Position numbers and translations under genes: made by a program. Shown here one piece after another: positions 1 through 8,943 of a stretch of DNA of 64,000 bases. The stretch spans positions 558,001 through 622,000 of the forward strand of contig NZ_BSNN01000004.1 in NCBI RefSeq assembly GCF_030160015.1, read 5' to 3'. The stretch comes from Amylibacter marinus. GTDB taxonomy: Bacteria > Pseudomonadota > Alphaproteobacteria > Rhodobacterales > Rhodobacteraceae. Position 1 is the stretch's first letter. Every line of letters starts with the position of its first letter. The notes beneath the pieces are model-generated. The model saw only the letters and a program-made list of their open reading frames with translations, had not been told where the DNA came from and searched no databases.

Positions 1-1293
1 CCACAGGAATGGTCAGCCCGCCGCCCTATCATCGTGGGGGGAATTGCGATTGTCTGTTTGGTTCTGGGATTGGGGTTCTGGGGCAGCTTTACCAAAATAT
101 CGGGGGCCGTGGTCAGCAGTGGTATGATCCAAGGCGAGGCGCTGCGCCAGGTGGTGCAACACCCTGATGGCGGTGTGGTTGGCGCGATTATGGCGCGCGA
201 TGGTGATTCTGTGGCGGCGGGGGATGTGCTGATCCGGTTTGATGATACATTGCTGAAATCACAAATTTCGATCCTAGAGGGGCAGTATATCGAATCTGCG
301 GCGCGCCTTGTGCGATTGCGCGGCGAGCGGGATGGAACAGCGGCGCTGGCATTTGATTTGCCAGCGGATCCTGCGCTGGGCCAGACCGAAAAGGCCCAGC
401 AGATTTTTGCCGCCCAGAACAGCCTGTTTTTGGCGCGCCTAGACAGCTATCAGCAGACCCGAAAACAGCTGGTCGAACGCAAGAGCCAAATCGGCCTACA
501 GGTCGGGGGAGCCGAGGCGCAGTTGGCCGCATTGGCCCGTCAGATCACCCTGATCGGGGCGGAACGTGCGGATCAAGAAGATCTGTTGGCCAAGGGTTTG
601 GCGCAGGCTTCGCGGGTCTTAGCATTGCAACGCGAGGAGGCGCGATTGTTGGGTCAGCGTGGCGAGTTAGAGGCCAGCATCGCCACCAGTCAGGCCCAGA
701 TGATTGAAATTGATATCGAGGTTTTGCGTCTGGCATCCGAGAGGCGCGAAACCGCAGAGACCGACCTACAGGAAATTAATGCATCCCAGCTACAGCTTAG
801 TGAGCAATTGTTCTCTGCACGCGAGACGTTGTCGCGTATGGAAGTCCGCGCCCCGATGGCGGGTATCGTACATGGAATGGCTGTGCATGCGCGCAGGTCG
901 GTGGTGCGCGCCGCCGAGCCTATTTTATATATTATTCCTCAAAATCAACCGTTTATAGTGCAAAGCCGCATCGAGGCCGTGCATGTAGATCAGGTTTATG
1001 TGGGCCAAGGTGCTAGCCTGCGATTTTCCACATTTGATCAGCGCACCACGCCAGAGATTTTTGGAACCGTTAGGACGATTTCTGCGGATGTTATCGAGGA
1101 CGAGCGCACGGGCGTTCCTTATTACACCGCCGAAATCACCCCGAATGCGGGCGAATTGGTGCGGCTGGGAGATGTGGAATTGTTGCCGGGAATGCCGGTC
1201 GAGGCCTTTCTTAAAACCGCCGAGCGTACGCCGATTTCCTATCTGACCAAGCCCTTTACGGATTATTTTAACCGCGCCTTCCGCGAACAGTAA
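1..1293 (+). CDS. HlyD-family type I secretion periplasmic adaptor (5' truncated)
   Basis: Membrane fusion protein that links an inner-membrane ABC exporter to a TolC-type outer-membrane channel. The frame is open from base 1, so the true start lies outside the window; the GTG at 34 is inside the gene. The visible protein has a cytoplasmic stub, one transmembrane segment at about residues 12-32, a biotinyl-lipoyl-like strand region (HPDGGVV then DGDSVAAGDVL), a long Gln/Ala/Leu/Glu-rich coiled-coil hairpin (about 85-270) and a C-terminal HlyD beta-barrel domain with the motif LLPGMPVEAFL near the end, as in HlyD/PrtE adaptors. The partner ABC transporter should lie just upstream, outside the window. 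The exported substrate cannot be told from here. Confidence 0.9.
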   Translation, partial: PQEWSARRPIIVGGIAIVCLVLGLGFWGSFTKISGAVVSSGMIQGEALRQVVQHPDGGVVGAIMARDGDSVAAGDVLIRFDDTLLKSQISILEGQYIESAARLVRLRGERDGTAALAFDLPADPALGQTEKAQQIFAAQNSLFLARLDSYQQTRKQLVERKSQIGLQVGGAEAQLAALARQITLIGAERADQEDLLAKGLAQASRVLALQREEARLLGQRGELEASIATSQAQMIEIDIEVLRLASERRETAETDLQEINASQLQLSEQLFSARETLSRMEVRAPMAGIVHGMAVHARRSVVRAAEPILYIIPQNQPFIVQSRIEAVHVDQVYVGQGASLRFSTFDQRTTPEIFGTVRTISADVIEDERTGVPYYTAEITPNAGELVRLGDVELLPGMPVEAFLKTAERTPISYLTKPFTDYFNRAFREQ

Positions 1294-1355
1294 AATTGGC
1301 CTTGCTTTACTGGGTGGGTTAGATAGCCTTTCGCCAAACAGTGGAAGGTAAAATC

Positions 1356-1820
1356 ATGTCTGGAAAAATCGAATCGCGCCTTGCAGAGCTGGGCATTGAT
1401 CTGGCCCAAGGGCCGGCCCCTGCGGCGAATTATGTTCCCTATGCAATTGTGGGTGATCTGGTCACAATTTCGGGTCAAATCAGCATGACACCCGAGGGCA
1501 TGTTGACGGGTAAATTGGGTGATGATGTAAGCCTAGAGCAAGGCCAAGCGGCGGCGCGGGTCTGTGCCATCAACCTGTTATCACAGTTGAAGTCGGCCTG
1601 CGGCGGCGATTTAGACCGCGTTGTACGGGTTGTCCGGTTGGGTGGTTTTGTGAATTCCACCCCAGATTTCACGGATCAGCCTGCGGTCATCAATGGAGCA
1701 TCCGATTTCATGGTCGAGGTTTTTGGTGATGCGGGCAAACATGCGCGCGCCGCGGTGGGCTGTGTGAGCTTGCCATTTGGTGTGGCGGTCGAGGTTGAAG
1801 GAACATTTCAAATCAAATGA
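1356..1820 (+). CDS. RidA/YjgF-fold protein lacking the catalytic arginine
   Basis: A 154-aa member of the YjgF/YER057c/UK114 (Rid) superfamily, recognised by the C-terminal signature in which ARAAVG precedes SLPFGVAVEVEG. Archetypal RidA hydrolyses reactive enamine/imine intermediates with an Arg immediately before the conserved Leu-Pro. Here that residue is Ser (VSLP), so the protein probably belongs to one of the non-deaminase Rid subfamilies and its activity is unknown. The ATG at 1356 is preferred over an upstream in-frame GTG (1341) because a GGAAGG ribosome-binding site lies between them. The stop codon overlaps the start of the glycerophosphodiesterase by 4 nt, so the two are probably cotranslated. 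Confidence 0.85.
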   Translation: MSGKIESRLAELGIDLAQGPAPAANYVPYAIVGDLVTISGQISMTPEGMLTGKLGDDVSLEQGQAAARVCAINLLSQLKSACGGDLDRVVRVVRLGGFVNSTPDFTDQPAVINGASDFMVEVFGDAGKHARAAVGCVSLPFGVAVEVEGTFQIK

Positions 1821-2581
1821 AAAGCCTAAGCCCCTTTGCTGATTTGCCCATATGCCACCGTACCCTGCATGATATTGATGCCGGGCGGCCCGAAAATTCG
1901 TGGGAAGGACTAGAGGCGGCGATACAGGCGGGATTGCCTGTTGAGATCGATGTACAGGTTTCTGCCGATGGTGTGGCCATGGTTTTCCATGATTATGATC
2001 TGGTGCGTCTGACGGGCCGGCAGGGGTTGGTAAACAGCCTGCCGGCGGATGAGTTGGTGCAAATTCCCCTGTTGGGTGGGCAACGCGGCATTCCGCGGTT
2101 GGATGAATTTTTGGCCCATGTGGACGGGCGCATACCGGTATTGATCGAGCTAAAGGATCAAGATGGCGGATTACAGGGGGGGGAATCCCCGCTAGAGGCC
2201 AGTGTTTGCGAGCTACTGCGTGACTACACCGGCGATGTGGCGGTGATGTCGTTTAATCCCTATATGATCGCGCGCTGTGCGATGTTGGCATCTCATGTGC
2301 CCCGCGGGTTAGTGACTGATCCCTTTACGCGGGCGGATTGGCCGGATGTGTCTAAGGCGCGGCGCACCGAGCTGGCGCTGGTGGATGATTATGCGCGGCT
2401 GGACTGTATGTTTATATCGCATAATGTATCCGATCTAGCGGCCCCGGTCGTGCGACAGCTAAAGAAGGCGGGGGCGCATGTGTTCTGCTGGACGGTGCGA
2501 TCAGCAGAGGTAGAGGCGCGGGCGCGCCGCGTGGTAGATAACATTACCTTCGAGGGCTATACACCCGAGATTGCTAGATAA
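1817..2581 (+). CDS. Glycerophosphodiester phosphodiesterase (GDPD family)
   Basis: A 254-aa TIM-barrel GDPD enzyme expected to hydrolyse glycerophosphodiesters (phospholipid head groups) to sn-glycerol 3-phosphate and an alcohol. The family signature is visible near the N-terminus: His-Arg (residues 14-15) followed by RPENS, then EIDVQ and FHDYDL.RLTG, which supply the metal ligands and general acid/base residues. The Thr of the usual PENT motif is Ser here. There is no signal peptide, so it is probably cytoplasmic. The start overlaps the preceding stop (ATGA), and the next gene begins at the following base, which makes a tight three-gene unit with the RidA-like and FemAB-like genes. Confidence 0.9.
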   Translation: MKSLSPFADLPICHRTLHDIDAGRPENSWEGLEAAIQAGLPVEIDVQVSADGVAMVFHDYDLVRLTGRQGLVNSLPADELVQIPLLGGQRGIPRLDEFLAHVDGRIPVLIELKDQDGGLQGGESPLEASVCELLRDYTGDVAVMSFNPYMIARCAMLASHVPRGLVTDPFTRADWPDVSKARRTELALVDDYARLDCMFISHNVSDLAAPVVRQLKKAGAHVFCWTVRSAEVEARARRVVDNITFEGYTPEIAR

Positions 2582-3766
2582 ATGAGCGATGTAGAGCTGG
2601 CGGTTGTTGGGGAGATTGCTGCAATTGGGCGGGATGATTGGAACGCCTGCGCCTGCCCCGAAATGGCAGATGGGCCGCCCATAGACCCCTTTACCACCTA
2701 TGAATTTCTAGCGGCCCTAGAGACCAGCGGATCCGTGGGGCAGGGTACGGGTTGGGTGCCCAGATATGTGATTGCGCGCCAAGGCGGGCAGGTCATCGCG
2801 GTGATGCCCAGCTATGCCAAGGGGCACTCTCAGGGAGAGTATATTTTCGATCACAATTGGGGCCATGCCCTAGAGGCCGCTGGCGGGCGCTATTACCCGA
2901 AATTGCAGACTGCCGTACCCTTTACGCCGGTAACGGGGCGGCGGTTTTTATGCCGCGCGGGGTATCAGGAAATTGGGCAGATCGCGCTGATCCAGGGGGC
3001 CAAGGCAGTAGTGGAACAGCAGGGGTGGTCTAGTTTTCACGCCACCTTCTGCACCGAGGCCGAATACAACATGGCCCCCAATGCGGGGGTGTTACAGCGC
3101 ATTGGCCAACAGTTTCATTGGCATAACGCGGGGTATCAAGATTTCGATGGGTTCCTAGCGGCGCTATCGTCGCGCAAGCGTAAAAATATCCGCAAAGAGC
3201 GCATCGCGGCACAGGGCTTTGGCGGTGATATCGTCACCCTATGTGGCGCAGAAATTCTGCCCGAGCATTGGGATGCCTTTTGGCACTTTTACCAAGATAC
3301 CGGTGCGCGCAAATGGGGCACCCCCTATTTGACACGGGAATTTTTCACACAGGTGCATGCGGCATTGGGTGATCAGGTTGTGCTGTTCCTGTGCAGGCGC
3401 GGCGATAAATGGGTGGCGGGGGCGCTAAATTTTGTGGGGCGTGATACGCTATTTGGGCGGTATTGGGGCTGTAGCGAGCATCATCCCTGTCTGCATTTTG
3501 AGCTGTGTTATTACCGCGCCATCGATTTTGCGATTGCGCATGGATTATCGCGGGTCGAGGCGGGCGCGCAGGGCGAGCATAAGTTGGCGCGGGGCTATTT
3601 GCCCAGCCCCGTTTATTCGGTGCATTGGATGGCTGATGCGGGGTTTGGCTCGGCCGTAGAACATTATCTAGAGGCCGAGCGCGATGCGGTGGGCGAGGAC
3701 ATCGAGGTGATGACCAGCTATGGCCCGTTTCGCCGCGATACAGGTGCTATAGCTGAGACAGAATAG
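2582..3766 (+). CDS. FemAB-like/GNAT acyltransferase (PF04339, former DUF482)
   Basis: A 394-aa protein of the family formerly annotated as peptidoglycan biosynthesis protein, related to the FemAB/GNAT fold. Recognisable stretches are the basic SSRKRKNIRKER around residues 197-208, followed by WDAFWHFYQDTGARKWG and, near the C-terminus, GLSRVEAGAQGEHKLARGY. The acyl donor and acceptor are unknown for this subgroup; a role in aminoacyl or acyl transfer is inference from the fold. It starts directly after the GDPD stop. Its 3' end overlaps the oppositely oriented peroxiredoxin gene by 20 nt, so the two are convergent with no room for a separate terminator. Confidence 0.8.
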   Translation: MSDVELAVVGEIAAIGRDDWNACACPEMADGPPIDPFTTYEFLAALETSGSVGQGTGWVPRYVIARQGGQVIAVMPSYAKGHSQGEYIFDHNWGHALEAAGGRYYPKLQTAVPFTPVTGRRFLCRAGYQEIGQIALIQGAKAVVEQQGWSSFHATFCTEAEYNMAPNAGVLQRIGQQFHWHNAGYQDFDGFLAALSSRKRKNIRKERIAAQGFGGDIVTLCGAEILPEHWDAFWHFYQDTGARKWGTPYLTREFFTQVHAALGDQVVLFLCRRGDKWVAGALNFVGRDTLFGRYWGCSEHHPCLHFELCYYRAIDFAIAHGLSRVEAGAQGEHKLARGYLPSPVYSVHWMADAGFGSAVEHYLEAERDAVGEDIEVMTSYGPFRRDTGAIAETE

Positions 3767-4235
3767 TCTCGCCGCCAGATACATCACAAACGCCGGGGGT
3801 CTCTTCGGCGTTAAGGGCGCTGACCACGCCATTTTCCACGATCATTGAATAGCGTTTGGAGCGATCAATCAGACCCACGGGTGGGGCCGAGAATTCAAAG
3901 CCGATCTCTTTGGTATAGCTGGCATCTGCATCCGATAGCATAATTATTCCGGCGGCATCTGCGCCCAGCTCTTTGGCCCATGCATCCATCACAAAAACAT
4001 CGTTGACGGATAGGCAATAGATCGCATCTGCACCTTTGGCGCGGATTTTATCGGCATTGCGGGTAAAGCTGGGCATATGCGCCGTAGAGCATGTGCCCGT
4101 ATAGGCGCCCGGAAGGGCAAAAATTACGATTTTTTTATCCGCACTTAGCTCGGCCAGATCAAGGGCAATGGGCCCCTCGGCGCCCAGAGATGCAAAAGAG
4201 GCGGCGGGTAGGGTATCACCGATTTTTAATGTCAT
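3747..4235 (-). CDS. Peroxiredoxin, Prx5 type
   Basis: A 162-aa thioredoxin-fold peroxidase that reduces H2O2 and organic hydroperoxides with thiol reductants. The active-site loop PGAYTGTCS keeps the family's Pro, Thr and peroxidatic Cys (about residue 49), although the commoner form is PGAFTPTCS, so the Pro two residues before the Cys is replaced by Gly. Length and C-terminal layout fit the Prx5/AhpE-like group of proteobacteria. Its start lies 61 nt from the divergent ferredoxin-reductase-type gene. No OxyR-like site could be recognised by eye in that gap. Confidence 0.9.
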   Translation of the reverse strand: MTLKIGDTLPAASFASLGAEGPIALDLAELSADKKIVIFALPGAYTGTCSTAHMPSFTRNADKIRAKGADAIYCLSVNDVFVMDAWAKELGADAAGIIMLSDADASYTKEIGFEFSAPPVGLIDRSKRYSMIVENGVVSALNAEETPGVCDVSGGETILSQL

Positions 4236-4296
4236 GTGCGTCTTCTTTCATGGTTTTAAATATTCATACAGGGGTGTAGGAAGGTAGAAAGCAAAA

Positions 4297-5517
4297 ATGA
4301 GCAGGGATTACAAGGTGGCAAATGTTGTTGTGATTGGGGCCGGTCAGGCTGGCTCGTCTGTGGTTGCCAAGCTGCGCAATGGCGGATTTGATGGCCAAAT
4401 CACCCTGATTGGGGCCGAAGCTGTGCCCCCCTATCAGCGCCCGCCTTTGTCCAAGGCATACCTGCTGGGCGATATGACGCTGGATCGATTATTTCTGCGA
4501 CCAGAGCGGTTCTATGCAGAGCATCACATTGATCTGCGCCTTGGGGTTTCTGTGGTGGCGGTCGATGCAGATGCGCGTGAAATTAGCCTGAGTGATGGTG
4601 CGGTTTTATCCTATGACCATTTGGTTTTTACTACTGGGTCAGACCCGCACCGCCTGCCTGCCAGCATTGGAGGTGATTTGGGTGGTGTGCATGTGGTGCG
4701 CACATTGGCAGATGTGGATGGCATGGCGGCCGACTTTGGCGTGGGCAAGCGTGCGCTGATTGTGGGGGGTGGCTATATCGGCCTAGAGGCGGCGGCGGTG
4801 GCCACCAAGATGGGCGTTTCAGTTACTCTGGTGGAAATGGCCGATCGCATATTACAGCGCGTTGCCTGTGCAGAGACATCGGATTATTTTCGCACCCTGC
4901 ACCGCGCGCAGGGGGTGGATATCCGCGAGGGTGTTGGTCTGAAGGAGTTGCGCGGTGAGGCACGCGTTAGTGCCGCAGAGCTGACCGATGGGGCGCTATT
5001 AGATGTGGATTTTGTAATAGTAGGTGTGGGTATTGCGCCGGCAACGGCGCTGGCCGCGGCGGCGGGATGTGCGCTGGATAACGGCATTCGCGTGGATGCG
5101 CGTGGCGCTACCTCCATCGCCGGCATCTGGGCGGCGGGGGATTGCACATCCTTCCCGCATAATGAAGGCCGCATTCGTCTTGAATCCGTGCCCAATGCCA
5201 TTGCGCAGGCCGAGGTCGTGGCGCAAAATATCATGGGTGCAGAGGTGGATTATCAGGCCAAGCCGTGGTTTTGGTCTGATCAGTATGATGTAAAATTGCA
5301 AATCGCCGGTTTGAACACGGGCTTTGATCATGTGGTTGCGCGCGGGGCGGGGGCCAGCATTTCGTTTTGGTATTACCGCGGGGATGCATTATTGGCGGTG
5401 GATGCGATGAATGCGCCGCGTGATTATATGATTGGCAAGCGGATGATTGAGGCCGGAAAATCGCCTGATGCGATGCGGGTTGCCGATCCTGATACCGCGC
5501 TAAAGGATTTGATGTAA
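4297..5517 (+). CDS. FAD-dependent NAD(P)H:ferredoxin reductase-type oxidoreductase
   Basis: A 406-aa two-dinucleotide-binding flavoprotein of the rhodocoxin/putidaredoxin/rubredoxin reductase family. The FAD Rossmann motif VVVIGAGQAGSSV is at residues 10-22, the NAD(P)H motif ALIVGGGYIGLEAA near 150, and the second FAD motif GIWAAGDCTSFPH near 275, followed by the reductase C-terminal domain. Such enzymes pass electrons from NAD(P)H to a ferredoxin that feeds a P450 or dioxygenase. No ferredoxin or oxygenase is encoded beside it, so the partner is unknown. Its stop TAA shares one base with the ATG of rsmD, which suggests cotranscription. Confidence 0.9.
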   Translation: MSRDYKVANVVVIGAGQAGSSVVAKLRNGGFDGQITLIGAEAVPPYQRPPLSKAYLLGDMTLDRLFLRPERFYAEHHIDLRLGVSVVAVDADAREISLSDGAVLSYDHLVFTTGSDPHRLPASIGGDLGGVHVVRTLADVDGMAADFGVGKRALIVGGGYIGLEAAAVATKMGVSVTLVEMADRILQRVACAETSDYFRTLHRAQGVDIREGVGLKELRGEARVSAAELTDGALLDVDFVIVGVGIAPATALAAAAGCALDNGIRVDARGATSIAGIWAAGDCTSFPHNEGRIRLESVPNAIAQAEVVAQNIMGAEVDYQAKPWFWSDQYDVKLQIAGLNTGFDHVVARGAGASISFWYYRGDALLAVDAMNAPRDYMIGKRMIEAGKSPDAMRVADPDTALKDLM

Positions 5518-6086
5518 TGCGCATTATCGGCGGTGCTTTCCGCGGCACAGCGCTGGCATCATTGGGTAAGGGCGATGCGGGTGCGCATTTGCGCCCCACC
5601 ACGGATCGCGTACGCGAGAGCATATTCAATCTGTTGATCAACGGCGGTTACGATGACCCGATCACGGGTATGCGGGTATTGGATTTATTTGCGGGCACGG
5701 GGGCCTTGGGGTTCGAGGCTTTGTCGCGCGGGGCGTCATTCGTGTTATTTGTGGATGATGGGGTAAAGGCCCGTGCCTTGGTGCGCCAAAACACCGATAT
5801 CCTGCGCGCCATTGGCCAGACCAAGCTGTACCGGCGCGATGCCACGCGTCTGGGGGCGGCCACGATGCCGGCATTTGATCTGGTGTTTCTGGATCCGCCT
5901 TATGGCAAGGGTTTGGGGGGGCGTGCGTTATTGGCGGCGGCCGAGGGTGGCTGGATTGCCGATGATGCGCTGATCGTTTGGGAAGAGAGTGGCCAGCAGG
6001 CTGCGCCCGAGGGGTTCGATATGTTAGATGCACGCAAATACGGCGATACTTGGGTGCATATTTTACAATACATCAATGGCGCATAG
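5517..6086 (+). CDS. rsmD: 16S rRNA (guanine(966)-N2)-methyltransferase RsmD
   Basis: A 189-aa class I SAM-dependent methyltransferase that modifies G966 of 16S rRNA during 30S assembly. It begins with the typical MRIIGG.FRG, has LRPTTDRVRESIFNLL near residue 28, SAM-binding motif I VLDLFAGTGALGFEALSRGA near 60, and the amino-methyltransferase motif FLDPPYGKG near 125. Length agrees with bacterial RsmD. It overlaps the end of the flavoprotein gene by one base and is followed 12 nt later by recQ, so the three may be read together. Confidence 0.95.
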   Translation: MRIIGGAFRGTALASLGKGDAGAHLRPTTDRVRESIFNLLINGGYDDPITGMRVLDLFAGTGALGFEALSRGASFVLFVDDGVKARALVRQNTDILRAIGQTKLYRRDATRLGAATMPAFDLVFLDPPYGKGLGGRALLAAAEGGWIADDALIVWEESGQQAAPEGFDMLDARKYGDTWVHILQYINGA

Positions 6087-6098
6087 GACTCGAGCAGC

Positions 6099-8129
6099 AT
6101 GCCCGCAGATTTACTGAAATCGGTTTTTGGTCACGATGCGTTTCGTGCAGGCCAGCAAGAGATTGTAGAGGCGGTAACGCAGGGGCGTGATGTTTTGGCC
6201 ATTATGCCAACGGGTGGTGGCAAATCCCTATGTTTTCAATTACCAGCCTTGGCCCGCGGTGGGGTTACCTTGGTGGTGTCGCCGTTAATCGCGCTGATGC
6301 GCGATCAGGTGGCGGCCCTGCGTGCCATCGGCGTCTGTGCGGGGGCGCTGACCTCTGGCAATACCGAGGAAGAGACCGAAGAGGTTTTTCAGGCGCTGGA
6401 TGCAGGGCGGCTAAAGCTGTTGTATGTGGCGCCAGAGCGGCTGGGTAATATTGGCACGCGGCGTTTGCTGTCACGCGTTGGCGTTAGCTTTATCGCCGTG
6501 GACGAGGCGCATTGTGTATCTCAATGGGGGCATGATTTCCGTCCTGATTATCTGCGCATTGGGGAATTGCGCGCGGCATTGGATGTCCCGCTGGCGGCTT
6601 TTACGGCCACAGCCGATCCTGAAACCCAGACCGAGATTATTGCGCGGCTGTTTCCTGAGCAGGCCCCTGATGTGTTCCTACAGGGGTTTGATCGCCCGAA
6701 CATTCATCTGGCCTTTGCCCCCAAGAACGGCCCGCGCCAACAGGTTTTGAAATTCGCCGCTAGTCGCAAGGGGCAATCGGGGATTGTATATTGCGGTACG
6801 CGGTCGAAATGCGAAACGCTGGCGCAGGCCCTGTGCGAGGCGGGGCATGGTGCAATTTTTTATCATGCAGGCATGGATGCCGAAGAGCGGCGCATTGCCG
6901 AGCGGCGTTTTCAATTAGAGGATGGGCTGATTGTGGTGGCCACCGTGGCCTTTGGCATGGGGATAGACAAGCCCGACATCCGTTTCGTTGTACATGCGGA
7001 TCTGCCCAAATCAATCGAGAGCTATTATCAAGAAATTGGTCGCGCGGGGCGCGATGGGGCGCCAGCGGAAACGCTAACGCTGTATGGCGCCGATGATATC
7101 CGCCTGCGCCGCGGCCAAATAGACGAGGGACAGGCCCCTGCGGATCGCAAGGATGCGGATCATGGGCGTCTGAATGCATTGCTGGGCTTGGCCGAGGCGC
7201 GGCGGTGCCGGCGGCGGGTGTTGTTGCGCTATTTCGGGGATGAAACCGAGGCCTGTGGCAATTGCGATCTATGTGATCGTCCGCCCAAGCTGTTTGATGG
7301 TACGCAACATGTGCGCATGGCCCTCTCTGCGATATTGCGCACGGGCGAATATTTTGGCGCGGGGCATTTGATTGATATTTTGCGCGGTACGGATACCCCC
7401 AAGGTGCGCGAGCGCGGGCACGGCGACCTGCCAACCTATGGTGTGGGCAAGGACTATTCCAAGGGCGAGTGGCAGGCGGTGTTTCGTCAGATGATGGGTT
7501 ATGATTTGGTGCGCCCTGACATGGAACGATTTGGGGCCTTGCGTATGACAGATGCTGCGCGCCCTATTTTACGCGATGAGGCCAAGATAGAGCTGCGCCA
7601 AGATACCATTGTTAAGGCGCCGCGCCGTGTGGCGGTGAAAACGCTGGTGGGGGATGAAGATGAGGCATTGTTTTCGGCGCTCAAGGCCAAGCGACGGGCA
7701 TTGGCCGAGGCGTTAAATGCGCCCGCCTACGTGGTGTTTGCCGATGCGGTTTTGATTGAAATGGCGCGCCAAAAGCCCAAGGATTTGGATGCATTTGCCC
7801 AGCTGTCTGGGGTGGGGGCTGTGAAATTAGAGCGCTACGGGGCGGAATTTCTGGGTGTGATCAATGGGGCGGTGGACGCGGTGCACCCCACAAGGCGCAA
7901 ATTGGCAGGGCGCGATGCGGGGGTGATTTTTGATCAGCTGCAGGCATCGGCATTGGAACTGGCCCGCGGCCCACATGGCGTGGACAAACCGCTGTCGTTG
8001 ACCACGGCCCAGATTGCCAAGGTGGCGCAGGTGCGCCCGCAGGATATGGCCGGGCTAGAGCGATTGTTGGATGAAAAGCGTGCCGAGCGCTTTGGCGTGG
8101 CGTTTTTGGACATTTTGGGCGCAGAATAG
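6099..8129 (+). CDS. recQ: ATP-dependent DNA helicase RecQ
   Basis: A 676-aa 3'-5' superfamily 2 helicase acting in RecF-pathway recombination and fork repair. Domains in order: DEAD/DEAH helicase with Walker A MPTGGGKS (near residue 36) and Walker B VDEAHCVSQWGHDFR (near 135); helicase C-terminal domain with ATVAFGMGIDKPDIR and EIGRAGRDG; the RecQ zinc-binding region with Cys residues at CRRR and CGNCDLC (near 370-390); a winged-helix RQC domain; and a C-terminal HRDC domain (about 520-600). All core motifs are intact and the length is normal. The start is ATG 12 nt after rsmD. Confidence 0.97.
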   Translation: MPADLLKSVFGHDAFRAGQQEIVEAVTQGRDVLAIMPTGGGKSLCFQLPALARGGVTLVVSPLIALMRDQVAALRAIGVCAGALTSGNTEEETEEVFQALDAGRLKLLYVAPERLGNIGTRRLLSRVGVSFIAVDEAHCVSQWGHDFRPDYLRIGELRAALDVPLAAFTATADPETQTEIIARLFPEQAPDVFLQGFDRPNIHLAFAPKNGPRQQVLKFAASRKGQSGIVYCGTRSKCETLAQALCEAGHGAIFYHAGMDAEERRIAERRFQLEDGLIVVATVAFGMGIDKPDIRFVVHADLPKSIESYYQEIGRAGRDGAPAETLTLYGADDIRLRRGQIDEGQAPADRKDADHGRLNALLGLAEARRCRRRVLLRYFGDETEACGNCDLCDRPPKLFDGTQHVRMALSAILRTGEYFGAGHLIDILRGTDTPKVRERGHGDLPTYGVGKDYSKGEWQAVFRQMMGYDLVRPDMERFGALRMTDAARPILRDEAKIELRQDTIVKAPRRVAVKTLVGDEDEALFSALKAKRRALAEALNAPAYVVFADAVLIEMARQKPKDLDAFAQLSGVGAVKLERYGAEFLGVINGAVDAVHPTRRKLAGRDAGVIFDQLQASALELARGPHGVDKPLSLTTAQIAKVAQVRPQDMAGLERLLDEKRAERFGVAFLDILGAE

Positions 8130-8187
8130 GGCTGGCCCCGAGCGCGCCAGTTGCTATATTTCGTGCAAACTAACCTGAGGTGAAGAT

Positions 8188-8943
8188 ATGTTAGCGGTGA
8201 TTTCCCCTGCCAAGAAGATGGATTTCGAACCTATTGAAGGTGTAGCGCATAGCCAGCCGGTATTTCAGGATGCGGCCAACGAGTTGGTTGCAGAGGCGCG
8301 CAAGTTGTCTGTTTCTGATCTGTGTAATCTGATGAAAATTTCCGAAAAACTGGGGCGGCTGAACCGCGAACGATTTCAGGCCTTTGCACCGCAATCGGAC
8401 GATATGAATTCCAAACAGGCTGGATTTGCATTTGCGGGGGATACCTATCTGGGCCTGCGGGCGGCAGAGTTGGGCGCGGATGATTTGGCCTATGCACAGG
8501 ATCATTTGCGCATTTTGTCTGGGTTATACGGCGTATTGCGCCCGCTGGATCGGATACAGCCCTATCGTCTGGAAATGGGGCGCAGGCTGAAGACCGCGCG
8601 CGGCAATTCCCTGTATGATTTCTGGGGTGGGCGTATTGGTTCGGCGCTGGATCAGGCAAGTGATGGCGTGGTGATTAATCTGGCGTCAAACGAATATTTC
8701 AAATCTACTGGCAAGGCGATGACATCCCGCGTGATTACCCCCGCGTTCAAAGAGGAACGCGCAGATGGGCTAAAGATGATTGGGGTGTTTGCCAAGAAAG
8801 CCCGCGGTGCAATGGCGCGTTATATCATTCAAAACCGCATTGAAGATTTGGATGGTTTGCGGGAATTTAACACCGATGGGTATAAGTATCGCGCCGATCT
8901 GTCGGGTAAGGATGATTGGGTGTTTTCGCGGGTTACGCCGTAA
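8188..8943 (+). CDS. yaaA: Peroxide stress protein YaaA (DUF328/UPF0246)
   Basis: A 251-aa protein that starts with the family's MLAVISPAKKMDF and carries LSGLYGVLRPLD.I.PYRLEMG near residues 110-135 and LASNEYFKS near 172, both diagnostic of YaaA. In E. coli YaaA lowers free intracellular iron and limits peroxide damage, and structural work links the fold to DNA binding. A ribosome-binding site (TGAGGTGAAG) precedes the ATG. The stop codon abuts the end of the convergent Crp/Fnr gene. Confidence 0.95.
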   Translation: MLAVISPAKKMDFEPIEGVAHSQPVFQDAANELVAEARKLSVSDLCNLMKISEKLGRLNRERFQAFAPQSDDMNSKQAGFAFAGDTYLGLRAAELGADDLAYAQDHLRILSGLYGVLRPLDRIQPYRLEMGRRLKTARGNSLYDFWGGRIGSALDQASDGVVINLASNEYFKSTGKAMTSRVITPAFKEERADGLKMIGVFAKKARGAMARYIIQNRIEDLDGLREFNTDGYKYRADLSGKDDWVFSRVTP

